A DNA stretch of 64,000 nucleotides from Deltaproteobacteria bacterium (GCA_016235345.1 JACRLG010000013.1:62001-126000), one strand, 5' to 3'; numbered from the stretch's first letter, positions 25,401 through 33,427 are shown. Program-made: numbers and translations. Notes: a model not told the origin generated them from the sequence alone.

Positions 25401-26882
25401 GGCCACGATAACGGTGTCGGTGTCCATGAACCGGCACTCGGTTTCGTTGTACTGCGGATTGAAGCGCCTGCTCTCGTCGAAAACCGCCGTACATTCCTTA
25501 AACGTTAGGCCCGTGACCGCGCCGCCCGCCGAAACGGTGAACTCCTTGGGGCCGAAGCCGTTCACGATCTCGATTCCGCTTTCAAGGGCTTCCTCGATCT
25601 CGTGCTCCCAGGCCGGCATTTCGTGGCGGCCTTCCAGGCACACCATGCTGACCTTTTTGGCTCCAAGGCGCTTGGCGGTGAGGGCCACGTCAACGGCAAC
25701 GTTTCCGCCGCCGACAACCACCACGGTCTCACCCGTGGCGGGCTTCTGGCCCAAGGCCGCCTCGCGCAGGAAATCCACGCCTTGAAGCACGCCTTTGGCG
25801 TCCTCGCCGGGGACGTTCATTTTCCGCCCGCCGTGAAGGCCCACAGCCAGGAAAACCGCCGAGAAGCCGTCCTTCTTGAGGCTTTCCAGCGTTATGTCGG
25901 TTCCAAAGGATACGCCGGTTTTTATCTCAACGCCCATGTTCTCCACGAGGGCTATTTCGGCGTTTAAGGTGTCCTTGGGGAGCCGGTAGGCGGGGATGCC
26001 CACCGCCATCATGCCGCCCTTTACGGGCAGCTTCTCGAAGACCGTGACCCCGTAACCCTGGCGCGCAAGAAAATAGGCTGCGGAAAGCCCGGCAGGGCCG
26101 GAGCCCACGATGGCGACCTTTTCGGGCCGGGCCTCGCCCTTCTCGTGAACCGAGGGAGCGTCCTGGGCCATGTCCCAGTCGTAAAGAAAACGGTGGATGT
26201 CCCGGATGGCCAGGGGCTTGTCCACGTCGTTTCGTGTGCAGGCATTTTCGCACGGATGATGGCAGACCCTGCCGCAGGCTCCGGGGAAGGGGTGCGAGTC
26301 CCGGAAGAGCTTAACCGCCTCCTTGTAGCGCCCGTCGTTCACCAGGGCTATGTAGCCCTGAATGGAGACATGGGCCGGGCAGGTGGCCTTGCAGGGTGCC
26401 GTGCCGCGCTTTTCTATGCCGAAAGCGCCCGGTATGGCCTGGGCGTACTGCTTGAAGGCGGCCTTACGGGTGTTCAGGCTCTCGTTGTAAGCGTCGGGAA
26501 CGACTATGGGGCAGACCTTGGCGCACTCGCCGCAGCTGGTGCATTTCTTGATGTCAACGTACCGGGGGGCCTGGCGCACCCTGGCGGAAAAGTTACCGTT
26601 ATCGCCTTTAAGTTCCACTATCTCGGCGTTGGTGAGAAGCTCGATGTTCAGATGCCGGCCGACCTCGACCAGTTTTGGTGAGATCACTCACATGGCGCAG
26701 TCGTTTGTGGGAAAGGTCTTGTCCAGGCGGCTCATGAGCCCGCCTATGGCTGAGGTTTTTTCCACAAGATAGACGTAATAGCCCGAATTTGCGAGGTCTA
26801 GCGCGGACTGCATCCCCGCGATGCCGCCTCCCACAACCATCACCGAGCCCACGGGGCCCGGCGTTTTCTGCTGGTCTTCCAT
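22440..26882 (-). CDS. hdrA: Giant HdrA-GltD-HdrA fusion, selenoprotein
   Basis: 1480 residues when the in-frame UGA at 26688-26690 is read as Sec65. The context NDCAM[15 protein letters not shown] equals HdrA 'PTNDCSMC..aPK', where Sec replaces an active Cys that ligates the [4Fe-4S] cluster near FAD. Order: HdrA N-terminal FAD motif [16 protein letters not shown] (about 16-31); [4Fe-4S] [12 protein letters not shown] (114-125); a complete GltD-like NAD(P)H:FAD module ([18 protein letters not shown], then [18 protein letters not shown], then [18 protein letters not shown]); second HdrA part ([28 protein letters not shown]); third HdrA module ([30 protein letters not shown]); two C-terminal 4Fe-4S ([24 protein letters not shown]). 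It should oxidise NAD(P)H and split or merge electrons between ferredoxin and MvhD/MetVF. GAGGTGG precedes the ATG. Confidence 0.92.
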
Positions 26883-27364
26883 CAGCCACCTCTTGTTCTT
26901 TTGAGTGATCCGGCGCGCATCCGGCCCGCCGGCCCTGCATTTTGGGCGCCATGCTCCGGAGGACCGAACCAGGCCCTGCCGGATGAACCCGACTCACACC
27001 TTTTGCTTTTCACTTTCACGGCAGGCCGGGGCGCGCCGCATAATTGCACCGGACTCTTTCCGAAAGCCGCTCTTAAGCGCCGTGGGCGCTCGAGTCTTTT
27101 CCGACTAAAACAGTCAGCATGGTGTCTTACACCTAAGCGTCGGCACCGTCAACAGGACGATGAGAAGAATCGGGAAAAAAATCGAGGGATACAGGAAGCC
27201 GGAAAAGGAATCCGAACGGCCCCGAGGGGGCGCGTTTTTTTGCCGGTTTCCCGGCCCTGTTGATTGTTATGGAAATTAATCCTCAATATCATTATAATAT
27301 TTGATTGAAGCGAAAGCCGCCCGGGGTCCCCGGCGGCCGGAAATTTTCAACCGGAACCCGAGCC
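26883..27364. other. Divergent intergenic region with terminator-like hairpin
   Basis: About 480 bp between hdrA and a PAS-LuxR regulator. GCCCC-GA-GGGGGC (27219-27231) followed by GCG and seven T's (27235-27241) looks like a plus-strand terminator, although no plus-strand gene precedes it. CATAAT at 27039-27044 could be a -10 box about 180 bp upstream. A short leader or small RNA is possible. Nothing else stands out. Confidence 0.4.
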
Positions 27365-29053
27365 ATGGAAAACGCCTCCCAAAATACGGAAACCGGGATG
27401 CAAGGCGGGCAGGACGCGGGCGAACCCGCACCGGGCGAAGTCGAAGGCCTTTACAGCCGCCTGGCCGACCTTGAAATGGATCGGGAAAAGTATCGGACCC
27501 TTTTTTCCCAGGCCAATGAAGCGGTCTTTCTGGCGGAGCTTGACGACGACGGCAAGGGGCGCGCCAGGAAATTCGTAGAGGTGAACGACACGGCGTGCGC
27601 CTGGCTGGGATACGCCCCCGATGAGTTTTACGGCATGGTCCCCCAGGATTTGATAGCCCCTGACGACCGCCCCCTCCTGGCCGCCTACAGGAAGACCCTG
27701 GCCGACGAACAGTGGATCACCGCCGAGGTGGGGCTTCTTTCCAGGTCGGGCCGGGTGGTGCCCGTGGAGATGAGCGCAAGGGCCTTCCTTATGGGCGGAA
27801 AGCTCATGGGCCTTTTCATCGCGCGCGACTTGAGCCGGGCCACGGCCTTTCGGAGCGCGCTCGCCGAGGCGGTGGAAAGATGGCGCTCCATGACCGACAA
27901 CTGCCCGGACCACATACTCATCGTGGGGGAAGACGGGGTGATAGAGTTCTGCAACCGGGGCGTTCTGGGCTTGAGCCGTGAAAACCTGGTGGGAATGCGC
28001 TTTTTCGACCATGTCCCGGTCTCTTACAGGGCCTTTGCGGAAGACAGCGTGAAAAAGCTCTTCCAGGACGGAAAAAACCAGTTTCACGAAATCGAGTTCG
28101 TTCAATCCCCCGAAAGGAGCTTCATATTTCTTGCCCACCTAAGCCCGGTAACCGTGGGGGGCAGGGTTAAAAGCGCGGCCATCCGCCTCGTCGACGTGTC
28201 CGAACGAAAGGCCATGGAACGCTCCCTCATGGAAAACGAGGCCCGTTACAGGAATTTCGTGGAAAGCTTCATCGGAATAGCTTATGAATTCGACCCGGCC
28301 CTTGACCGGCCATCGTTTTTTCGGGGAGCCGTGGAGGCCGTGACGGGCTATACGGAAGACGACTTCCTTTCCGGCAGAATACGGTGGGCGGACCTTGTTC
28401 ACCCCCTGGACCGCCCGAAGCGGGGCGAAATCGAACCGGGCAAGCTCCTGAGGGAGACGGAATACCGCATCATCAGCAGGGCCGGGAAAACGGTTCACGT
28501 GACCGAGTCGGCCAGAAGGATGCCGGGGATACCAGGGGGCTTAAACTATGGCGTGATATACGACATAACGGGACGAAAGCAGAAAGAGGATCTGATCGAA
28601 CGCCGGGAGAGGGAGCTTTCCGAATCCAACGCAAGCCTCACGGAAATGAACACCACCCTGGGCATACTGCTCAAGAGGCGTGAAACGGACCGGGCGGATA
28701 TGGAGCGGAACGTATCCGAAAACCTTGGCAGGGTGGTGATGCCCCTTCTGGCCAAGCTGAAGACGAGCGGGCTTTCCACCGTCCAGCTGAACTACCTGGA
28801 CGCCATGGAAAAGGGGATCGACCAGGTGGTGTCGGGTTTCGGGCGCACGCTTTCCTCCCACAAGTTCCGCCTGACACCCACCGAGGTCCAGGTGGCGGCA
28901 CTTGTCAAGGAGGGCCATACCACCAAGGACATCGCCCAAATGCTCAACATGAGCCGAAGCACGGTGGATACGCACAGGAACAACATCCGGAACAAGCTGG
29001 AAATAAAAAAACAGGGGGTCAACCTGAGAGCCTATCTCACCTCCCTTGAATGA
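27365..29053 (+). CDS. PAS-domain LuxR-type transcriptional regulator
   Basis: 562 residues from the ATG at 27365; the frame can be opened from a TTG at 27305, but neither start has a good ribosome site. Three PAS-like domains can be seen: YRTLFSQANEAVFLAELD.., RWRSMTDNCPDHILIVGEDGVIEFCN.. and YRNFVESFIGIAYEFDPALDRPSFF... A coiled linker (SNASLTEMNTTLGILLKRRETDRADME) precedes a LuxR HTH (LTPTEVQVAALVKEGHTTKDIAQMLNMSRSTVDTHRNNIRNKLEI). No receiver domain, so it is a one-component sensor or is fed by an unseen partner. It is divergent from hdrA and may regulate it; that is an inference from position. Confidence 0.82.
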   Translation: MENASQNTETGMQGGQDAGEPAPGEVEGLYSRLADLEMDREKYRTLFSQANEAVFLAELDDDGKGRARKFVEVNDTACAWLGYAPDEFYGMVPQDLIAPDDRPLLAAYRKTLADEQWITAEVGLLSRSGRVVPVEMSARAFLMGGKLMGLFIARDLSRATAFRSALAEAVERWRSMTDNCPDHILIVGEDGVIEFCNRGVLGLSRENLVGMRFFDHVPVSYRAFAEDSVKKLFQDGKNQFHEIEFVQSPERSFIFLAHLSPVTVGGRVKSAAIRLVDVSERKAMERSLMENEARYRNFVESFIGIAYEFDPALDRPSFFRGAVEAVTGYTEDDFLSGRIRWADLVHPLDRPKRGEIEPGKLLRETEYRIISRAGKTVHVTESARRMPGIPGGLNYGVIYDITGRKQKEDLIERRERELSESNASLTEMNTTLGILLKRRETDRADMERNVSENLGRVVMPLLAKLKTSGLSTVQLNYLDAMEKGIDQVVSGFGRTLSSHKFRLTPTEVQVAALVKEGHTTKDIAQMLNMSRSTVDTHRNNIRNKLEIKKQGVNLRAYLTSLE

Positions 29054-29237
29054 CATGGTGTCTGGCTGCGACCGGAACCGACCCGATGGTTATTAAGCGG
29101 AGCATGTTTTTTAAGAAATCCGGCAAGGGGAAGAAAGGCGCAGGTCTTCTTTCCCCGTCTTTTTCTGGAAAACGAAAAATGGAAATAAATTGCACTCCCG
29201 GTAATAATAAGAGAAGCGTCCCGAAAACAGGGGGCCC

Positions 29238-30614
29238 GTGAAAATAAAACCCGAAAAAAATTCCGCCCTTCCCAAGGCAAAACCGGCTTCCCGCGAAGCC
29301 ATGCGCCCCTTCACCCTGGTCAAGAATTTCACCTTCGTAAGCCTTATGGTGATCTTCGCCGGAACGGTATTCCTGTCGGTGGTGATAACCCACCGGGCCA
29401 AGACCATGCTTCTGCAGAAGAGCGAGGCATACGCGCTTTTATTGGCCAACAACCTGAACCACCAGATTTTTCTTCAATTTCTGATTCCGGCGGCCATCCG
29501 CTACGGAAAGATTCAGCTTCGGGACCCGATCCAGGCCGAGCTGATGGACAAGGTGGTTAGGGGCACCATTCACGGTTTCAACGTGGACAACGTCACCGTT
29601 TATGGCACCGACAACATAATTTCCTACAGCTTTGACAAAAAACTCGTGGGCAACGCCGTTCCGCCCGGCATAGAGTACCGGCTGGCCCTTACGGGAAATT
29701 CATCGTCAAAATTGGTTCAGCGGGGGCCCTTCTGGGCCATTTTGCTGGGAGTGCCCGAAGAGAGCAAGTTGAAGACCTTCGCGCCGCTCTTCGCGGAGGA
29801 GCCAATGGCCACCGTGACCCGGAGGGTTCTTGGGGTTTTCGAGATAGTGCAGGACCTTTCGGCGGACATCCGCACCATATTCCGCTTCCAGCTTCTCATC
29901 ATCGCAGCCTCCACAGGGGTCATGCTCGGCCTCTTCCTTATACTCCGAATGTACGTCAAGCGCGGGGAGCAGATACTGTGGAGAAGGGCGGAAGAGCGCC
30001 TGAAGCTGGAAGACGAGCTGGCGGCGGCGGAACGAATGGCGGCCCTGGGGCAGATGGCCGCCTCGGTTTCCCACGAAATAAGGAACCCCCTGGGAATTAT
30101 CAGGAGTTCGGCCCAGCTCCTTAAAAAAAGGATGCCCGAAGGAAACCAGGGGGCGAGATTCGCGGATGTCATAGTGGAGGAATCGAGCCGCTTAAACGAC
30201 ATCATAACGGATTTTCTGAACTTCGCCCGGCCCATAGAACCCAGGCTTTCGCCCTGCCGGGTGGACGAGGTGCTGGAAAAGAACATCGCCTTCCTGTCCG
30301 CCCGCATGGACGAGGAAAAGGTGAGGGTGATAAGGAACTACTCGCCCAACCTGCCCCATGTCATGGCGGACGCCAATCTTTTTTACCAGGCCTTTCTGAA
30401 CATCCTCATGAACGCCATGCAGGCCATGCCCGAAGGCGGCTCCATAACCGTTGAGATAATGGCGGATTCCGAAAACCTCACCCTGTCCTTCACCGACGAG
30501 GGAACGGGCATCGATGACGCCGCCATCAAGCGCATATGGAACCCCTTTTTCACCACCAAGGAGAGGGGCAACCACCAAGGAGAGGGGCACCGGCCTTGGG
30601 CTTTCGGTGGTTAA
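29238..30614 (+). CDS. Sensor histidine kinase, frameshifted in the ATP-binding domain
   Basis: 458 residues as read. One span near 34-54, a periplasmic sensor of about 160 residues, a second span near 214-235, then HisKA with SVSHEIRNPLGIIRSSAQLL (phospho-His) and HATPase: N box NAMQAMPEGG, G1 DEGTGIDD, F box WNPFFTTKERG. There a perfect 19-bp tandem duplication (30552-30589) shifts the frame, and the last 12 residues are foreign. With one unit removed the frame reads FFTTKERGTGLGLSVVKNIVEAHRG (G2 box) and ends at 30732, overlapping the response regulator by 23 bp. So the gene was recently intact; the duplication is either real or an assembly error. It pairs with the NtrC-type regulator that follows. 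Confidence 0.88.
   Translation: MKIKPEKNSALPKAKPASREAMRPFTLVKNFTFVSLMVIFAGTVFLSVVITHRAKTMLLQKSEAYALLLANNLNHQIFLQFLIPAAIRYGKIQLRDPIQAELMDKVVRGTIHGFNVDNVTVYGTDNIISYSFDKKLVGNAVPPGIEYRLALTGNSSSKLVQRGPFWAILLGVPEESKLKTFAPLFAEEPMATVTRRVLGVFEIVQDLSADIRTIFRFQLLIIAASTGVMLGLFLILRMYVKRGEQILWRRAEERLKLEDELAAAERMAALGQMAASVSHEIRNPLGIIRSSAQLLKKRMPEGNQGARFADVIVEESSRLNDIITDFLNFARPIEPRLSPCRVDEVLEKNIAFLSARMDEEKVRVIRNYSPNLPHVMADANLFYQAFLNILMNAMQAMPEGGSITVEIMADSENLTLSFTDEGTGIDDAAIKRIWNPFFTTKERGNHQGEGHRPWAFGG
30552..30589. repeat. Perfect 19-bp tandem duplication in kinase gene
   Basis: The unit ACCACCAAGGAGAGGGGCA occurs twice without a gap (30552-30570, 30571-30589). Because 19 is not a multiple of three, it moves the G2 box of the kinase out of frame. 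Confidence 0.95.
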
Positions 30615-30709
30615 AAACATAGTGGAGGCCCACAGGGGCCTTGCCTGGATAGAGAACGCCCCGGTGCGGGGCGCGTCGGTATGGATACAGATACCCATCG
30701 GGAGCGCTG

Positions 30710-32113
30710 ATGGAGACAATCCTGATAGTTGATGACGAGAAAAATTACCCGCCTGTGATAGCTGCGGTACTGGAAGACGCCGGGTACGAGACCCTAACGG
30801 CCAATTCCGGCCAGGCGGCGCTCTCCATTGTGGAAAATTCCGACGTTGACCTTATGGTCACCGACATGAAGATGCCGCAGATGGACGGGCTGGAGTTGAT
30901 GACCAGGGTCAAGCAGCGGGACCCGGACATCCCGGTCATAATGATGACGGCCTTCGGCACTGTGGACATGGGCCTGGAGGCCATGGACAAAGGGGCCGAC
31001 AACTACATCTGGAAGCCTTTCCAGAACGAGCAGCTCATCCTTTTCGTCAAGCGCGCCCTTGACGTCCGCCGGGTGGTGAGGGAAAACCGCCTCCTGCGCG
31101 ACCAGTTGGAAGGACAGTACCGCTTCGACAACATCATAGGCAAGAGCCGGGCCATGCTGGACGTGTTTTCCATCATCCGCAAGGTGGCCCCGGTCTCGGC
31201 CACGGTTCTGATCGAAGGCGAGAGCGGCACCGGCAAGGAGCTTGTGGCGAAATCCATCCACTTCAACAGCCCCAGAAGGGAGCGCCCCGTTGTGGCGGTG
31301 AACGGCGCGGCTCTCTCGGAGTCCCTTCTGGAAAGCGAGCTCTTCGGGCACGAAAAGGGAGCCTTCACCGGGGCCGCCGCCATGAAAAAGGGGCGTTTCG
31401 AGCTGGCCCACGAGGGCACCCTTTTTCTGGACGAGATCGGCGAGCTTTCCCCTGCCATCCAGGTGAAGCTTTTGCGGGTGCTCCAGGAGAGGGTCTTCGA
31501 GCGGGTGGGCGGCACCAGGGCCGTTGAGGTGGACATAAGGCTCATCGCAGCCACCAACCGGAACCTCAAGGCGGAAATGGCCAGGGGGGCCTTTCGGGAA
31601 GACCTTTTCTACAGGCTGAACGTGCTGCCCATCACCCTGCCGCCCCTGCGGGAGCGCCGGGAGGACATAAGGCTCCTGGTTTCCCATTTCATCAAGAAAT
31701 ACTCCCGCGACCGGTCGGGCGGGGTGGCCGTGACCGACCTCGACCAGGAGGTCGAGCGCATCTTCCACGAGTACCTCTGGCCCGGAAACGTGAGGGAGCT
31801 GGAAAACACCGTGGAGCGGGCCATCATACTCTGCTCCACCGACACCATAAGGGTGGGGGATCTGCCGGGCGAGCTGAAACACAATGTTCGCAACACCCTC
31901 CGCCTGGAGGACATCCCGGCTGACGCCAAGCTCTACGACACCCTGGAGCACGTGGAAAAGGCCATGATCTTAAGGGCTCTGCGAATGTCCGACAACGTGC
32001 AGAGCCACGCGGCGGCCATTCTGGGCATAGGCAAGAGCGGGCTCAACCAGAAAATCAAAAAGTACGACGACCTTGTCAGGAGCCTCGGCTCTCAGGACGC
32101 CAACCCGGCATGA
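30710..32113 (+). CDS. NtrC-family sigma54-dependent response regulator
   Basis: 467 residues. The receiver has ILIVDDEKN and phospho-acceptor Asp52 (TDMKMPQMDG). The AAA+ domain has Walker A GESGTGKEL (about 170), the sigma54-contact loop EKGAFTGAA, Walker B LFLDEIGEL, sensor ATNRNL and R-finger region. The C-terminus has a Fis-type HTH (ALRMSDNVQSHAAAILGIGKSGLNQKIKKY). It activates sigma54 promoters from upstream sites. Three palindromic sites and two sigma54 promoters lie directly downstream of its stop codon, so those are the most likely targets. Confidence 0.92.
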   Translation: METILIVDDEKNYPPVIAAVLEDAGYETLTANSGQAALSIVENSDVDLMVTDMKMPQMDGLELMTRVKQRDPDIPVIMMTAFGTVDMGLEAMDKGADNYIWKPFQNEQLILFVKRALDVRRVVRENRLLRDQLEGQYRFDNIIGKSRAMLDVFSIIRKVAPVSATVLIEGESGTGKELVAKSIHFNSPRRERPVVAVNGAALSESLLESELFGHEKGAFTGAAAMKKGRFELAHEGTLFLDEIGELSPAIQVKLLRVLQERVFERVGGTRAVEVDIRLIAATNRNLKAEMARGAFREDLFYRLNVLPITLPPLRERREDIRLLVSHFIKKYSRDRSGGVAVTDLDQEVERIFHEYLWPGNVRELENTVERAIILCSTDTIRVGDLPGELKHNVRNTLRLEDIPADAKLYDTLEHVEKAMILRALRMSDNVQSHAAAILGIGKSGLNQKIKKYDDLVRSLGSQDANPA

Positions 32114-32175
32114 AGGACTTACGGGGCTGTTCCAGTCGAACTTTAATATTTAATGATAACTGCAACTTGCACAAG

Positions 32176-32193
32176 GGTTCACGAACGTGAACC
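32176..32193. promoter_or_regulatory. Operator 1, GGTTCA-N6-TGAACC
   Basis: GGTTCACGAACGTGAACC is a perfect 18-bp palindrome, about 340 bp before sigma54 promoter 1. It shares GGTTCA-N6-TGAACC with operators 2 and 3. Probable binding site of the NtrC-type regulator encoded just upstream. Confidence 0.65.
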
Positions 32194-32273
32194 GGGGAAG
32201 CGGAAGGGCCTTCCAATGTTTTTATCCATAATTACAAGATATTATCTTGGAGGATGGGAAGCCGGGAACCGGG

Positions 32274-32293
32274 CGGTTCAAAATTTTGAACCG
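32274..32293. promoter_or_regulatory. Operator 2, GGTTCA-N6-TGAACC
   Basis: CGGTTCAAAATTTTGAACCG is a perfect 20-bp palindrome about 240 bp before sigma54 promoter 1. Confidence 0.65.
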
Positions 32294-32350
32294 GGGCGAT
32301 TTTTCGTATCTCTATAAATTTAAAGCAGTTATCCTGTAATCCGGTGGAGG

Positions 32351-32368
32351 GGTTCAAATTCATGAACA
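32351..32368. promoter_or_regulatory. Operator 3, GGTTCA-N6-TGAAC
   Basis: GGTTCAAATTCATGAACA keeps GGTTCA-N6-TGAAC, with a less symmetric centre. It lies about 160 bp before sigma54 promoter 1, a usual enhancer distance for NtrC-like activators. Confidence 0.6.
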
Positions 32369-32521
32369 AGGGGCCACTCCGGGATGTGCCGCAAGGGGTT
32401 CTGACGCCTTCCGATCAAAAAAATCCCCCCAGGTTCTTGCCGCCTGCAACACATTGATTTTAAATCATTATTTTAGAAGACTCCGGCCCCTGAATTTTTT
32501 TTGGGGCGGTTTCCGAAGACT

Positions 32522-32537
32522 TGGCAACATTCTTGCA
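32522..32537 (+). promoter_or_regulatory. Sigma54 promoter P1
   Basis: TGGCAACATTCTTGCA has the -24 GG and -12 GC exactly 10 bases apart and matches TGGCAC-N5-TTGCA at all but one position of the conserved parts. Start site expected near 32548. Confidence 0.75.
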
Positions 32538-32547
32538 TCTGATAATA

Positions 32548-32636
32548 AGCAACAGACGAAGAAAACTCCTCCTCTTCTTCCTCTGTCTCCCGACTCCTCC
32601 TCACGCGATGCCGCCATTTGGCGGCTTTCGTGTTTC
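32548..32636 (+). ncRNA. Predicted small RNA 1, anti-Shine-Dalgarno type
   Basis: About 89 nt from the predicted sigma54 start to the terminator T-run. The 5' hairpin pairs ACAGA with UCUGU and GAAGAA with UUCUUC (one C-C mismatch between), and shows AACUCCUCCUC in its loop. A single-stranded linker with a second ACUCCUCCUC follows, then the terminator stem GCCGCC/GGCGGC with CACG..CGTG outside. No ribosome site and no sensible reading frame. Motif and layout resemble the CCUCCUCCC-loop RNAs of alphaproteobacteria; target binding to GGAGG sites is inferred. It is a tandem copy of small RNA 2. Confidence 0.65.
32610..32635 (+). terminator. Terminator of small RNA 1
   Basis: GCCGCC-ATTT-GGCGGC (32610-32625) followed by TTTCGTGTTT. 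It corresponds to the stronger terminator of small RNA 2. Confidence 0.65.
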
Positions 32637-32698
32637 CGGGGCCTGCGGCTCCCATAAAAAGAATTCACCGAAAAAAAATTTGGTAAAAAGGATCAATC

Positions 32699-32714
32699 TG
32701 GCAGGCTGCTTGCA
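32699..32714 (+). promoter_or_regulatory. Sigma54 promoter P2
   Basis: TGGCAGGCTGCTTGCA has GG-N10-GC with both half-motifs TGGCA and TTGCA. Start expected near 32725. It repeats the position of P1 relative to the following conserved CAACAGACGAAGAA. Confidence 0.75.
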
Positions 32715-32724
32715 AGTGATAAAA

Positions 32725-32823
32725 ACAACAGACGAAGAACCCCCTCCTTTCTTCCTCTGTCTCCCGACTCCTCCTTTTTTTCCTCACGCGAAAGCCGCCG
32801 TTTTGGCGGCTTTCGTGTTTTTG
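32725..32823 (+). ncRNA. Predicted small RNA 2, anti-Shine-Dalgarno type
   Basis: About 99 nt. It begins with ACAACAGACGAAGAA as in copy 1. The 5' hairpin ACAGA/UCUGU plus GAAGAA/UUCUUC is kept, but the loop is now CCCCCUCCU, so the stem is conserved while the loop keeps only CCUCC. A linker with CUCCCGACUCCUCC follows, then a U-run and the terminator. Conserved start, stem and CCUCC motifs against changing spacer sequence point to a functional duplicated RNA. No coding potential seen. Confidence 0.65.
32789..32822 (+). terminator. Terminator of small RNA 2
   Basis: CGAAAGCCGCC-GTTTT-GGCGGCTTTCG is an 11-bp perfect stem followed by TGTTTTT. Confidence 0.85.
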
Positions 32824-32855
32824 CGGCATATCGAACAATAAAGCGCCCGAATAAA

Positions 32856-32886
32856 AAGGGAGGGAAGCTTAAAGCCCCCCTCCCTT
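32856..32886 (-). terminator. Terminator of the minus-strand gene ending at 32924
   Basis: AAGGGAGGG / CCCTCCCTT arms; on the minus strand the hairpin is followed by TTTTTAT. Confidence 0.7.
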
Positions 32887-32923
32887 CCTGAAAAACCCGG
32901 CTCGAAACGCCCTGCCCCTTGGG

Positions 32924-33427
32924 CTAATCGTCGGCATCCGAGGGATCGTCGCGCATGAACTGGCTTAGGGGCCTCACCACGTAGTGGCCCTTGATTCCGG
33001 AGGCTTCCTCGAAACGGTCGGCGGAAAGGCGCAGCATGACCCTCTTGGGCAGCTTGCCCGTGGCGTGCTCTATTGCCAGGTGATGACGGGGACGGAGCAC
33101 CACCCTGACCAGGCCGCGACTCTTGGCCCTTGCGCGGGCCTTGACCGAGCGGTACATGCCGGGCGGAATGCGGATAAAGACCACGTCAACGCCGTCCCTT
33201 TTCTTCACGAAGCAGATCCGGGCAAGGTCCGTGCCTTCCAGGTCCTTGTCGTCGGATGCGATGTCGCCAGACGAGTAATCGCCCTCGTCGGACGCCCCTC
33301 CGCCCGAAGACCCCGAAGACCCCGTCGCCTCCTTCATCCTGTCGCCTATCCTGGCCATTGCAGGACCGGTCACCAGAAGAACCGCCGCCAGGATCACCAC
33401 CGCGATGACAGCAAAACGTCCTTTCAT
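32924..33427 (-). CDS. Hypothetical secreted protein
   Basis: 167 residues with a signal peptide (MKGRFAVIAVVILAAVLLVTGPAMA). A Ser/Gly/Asp-rich linker (SSGSSGGGASDEGDYSSGD) precedes a basic, beta-rich domain of about 90 residues (VVFIRIPPGMYRSVKARARAKSRGLVRVVLRPRHH). The C-terminus is acidic. Two cysteine-poor halves, no catalytic motif. GC-rich codons like the core genome. Function unknown. GGAGAAGGG lies before the ATG. Confidence 0.65.
   Translation of the reverse strand: MKGRFAVIAVVILAAVLLVTGPAMARIGDRMKEATGSSGSSGGGASDEGDYSSGDIASDDKDLEGTDLARICFVKKRDGVDVVFIRIPPGMYRSVKARARAKSRGLVRVVLRPRHHLAIEHATGKLPKRVMLRLSADRFEEASGIKGHYVVRPLSQFMRDDPSDADD

Noticed and set aside
26688-26690. Nonsense mutation splitting hdrA
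   Set aside because: UGA stands exactly at a conserved Cys position, the frame continues, a hairpin follows, and two more such UGA codons occur at Cys sites in the window.
32521-32841. A 106-codon plus-strand open frame over the small RNAs
   Set aside because: It starts inside sigma54 promoter P1 and crosses two terminators; codon use is not protein-like.
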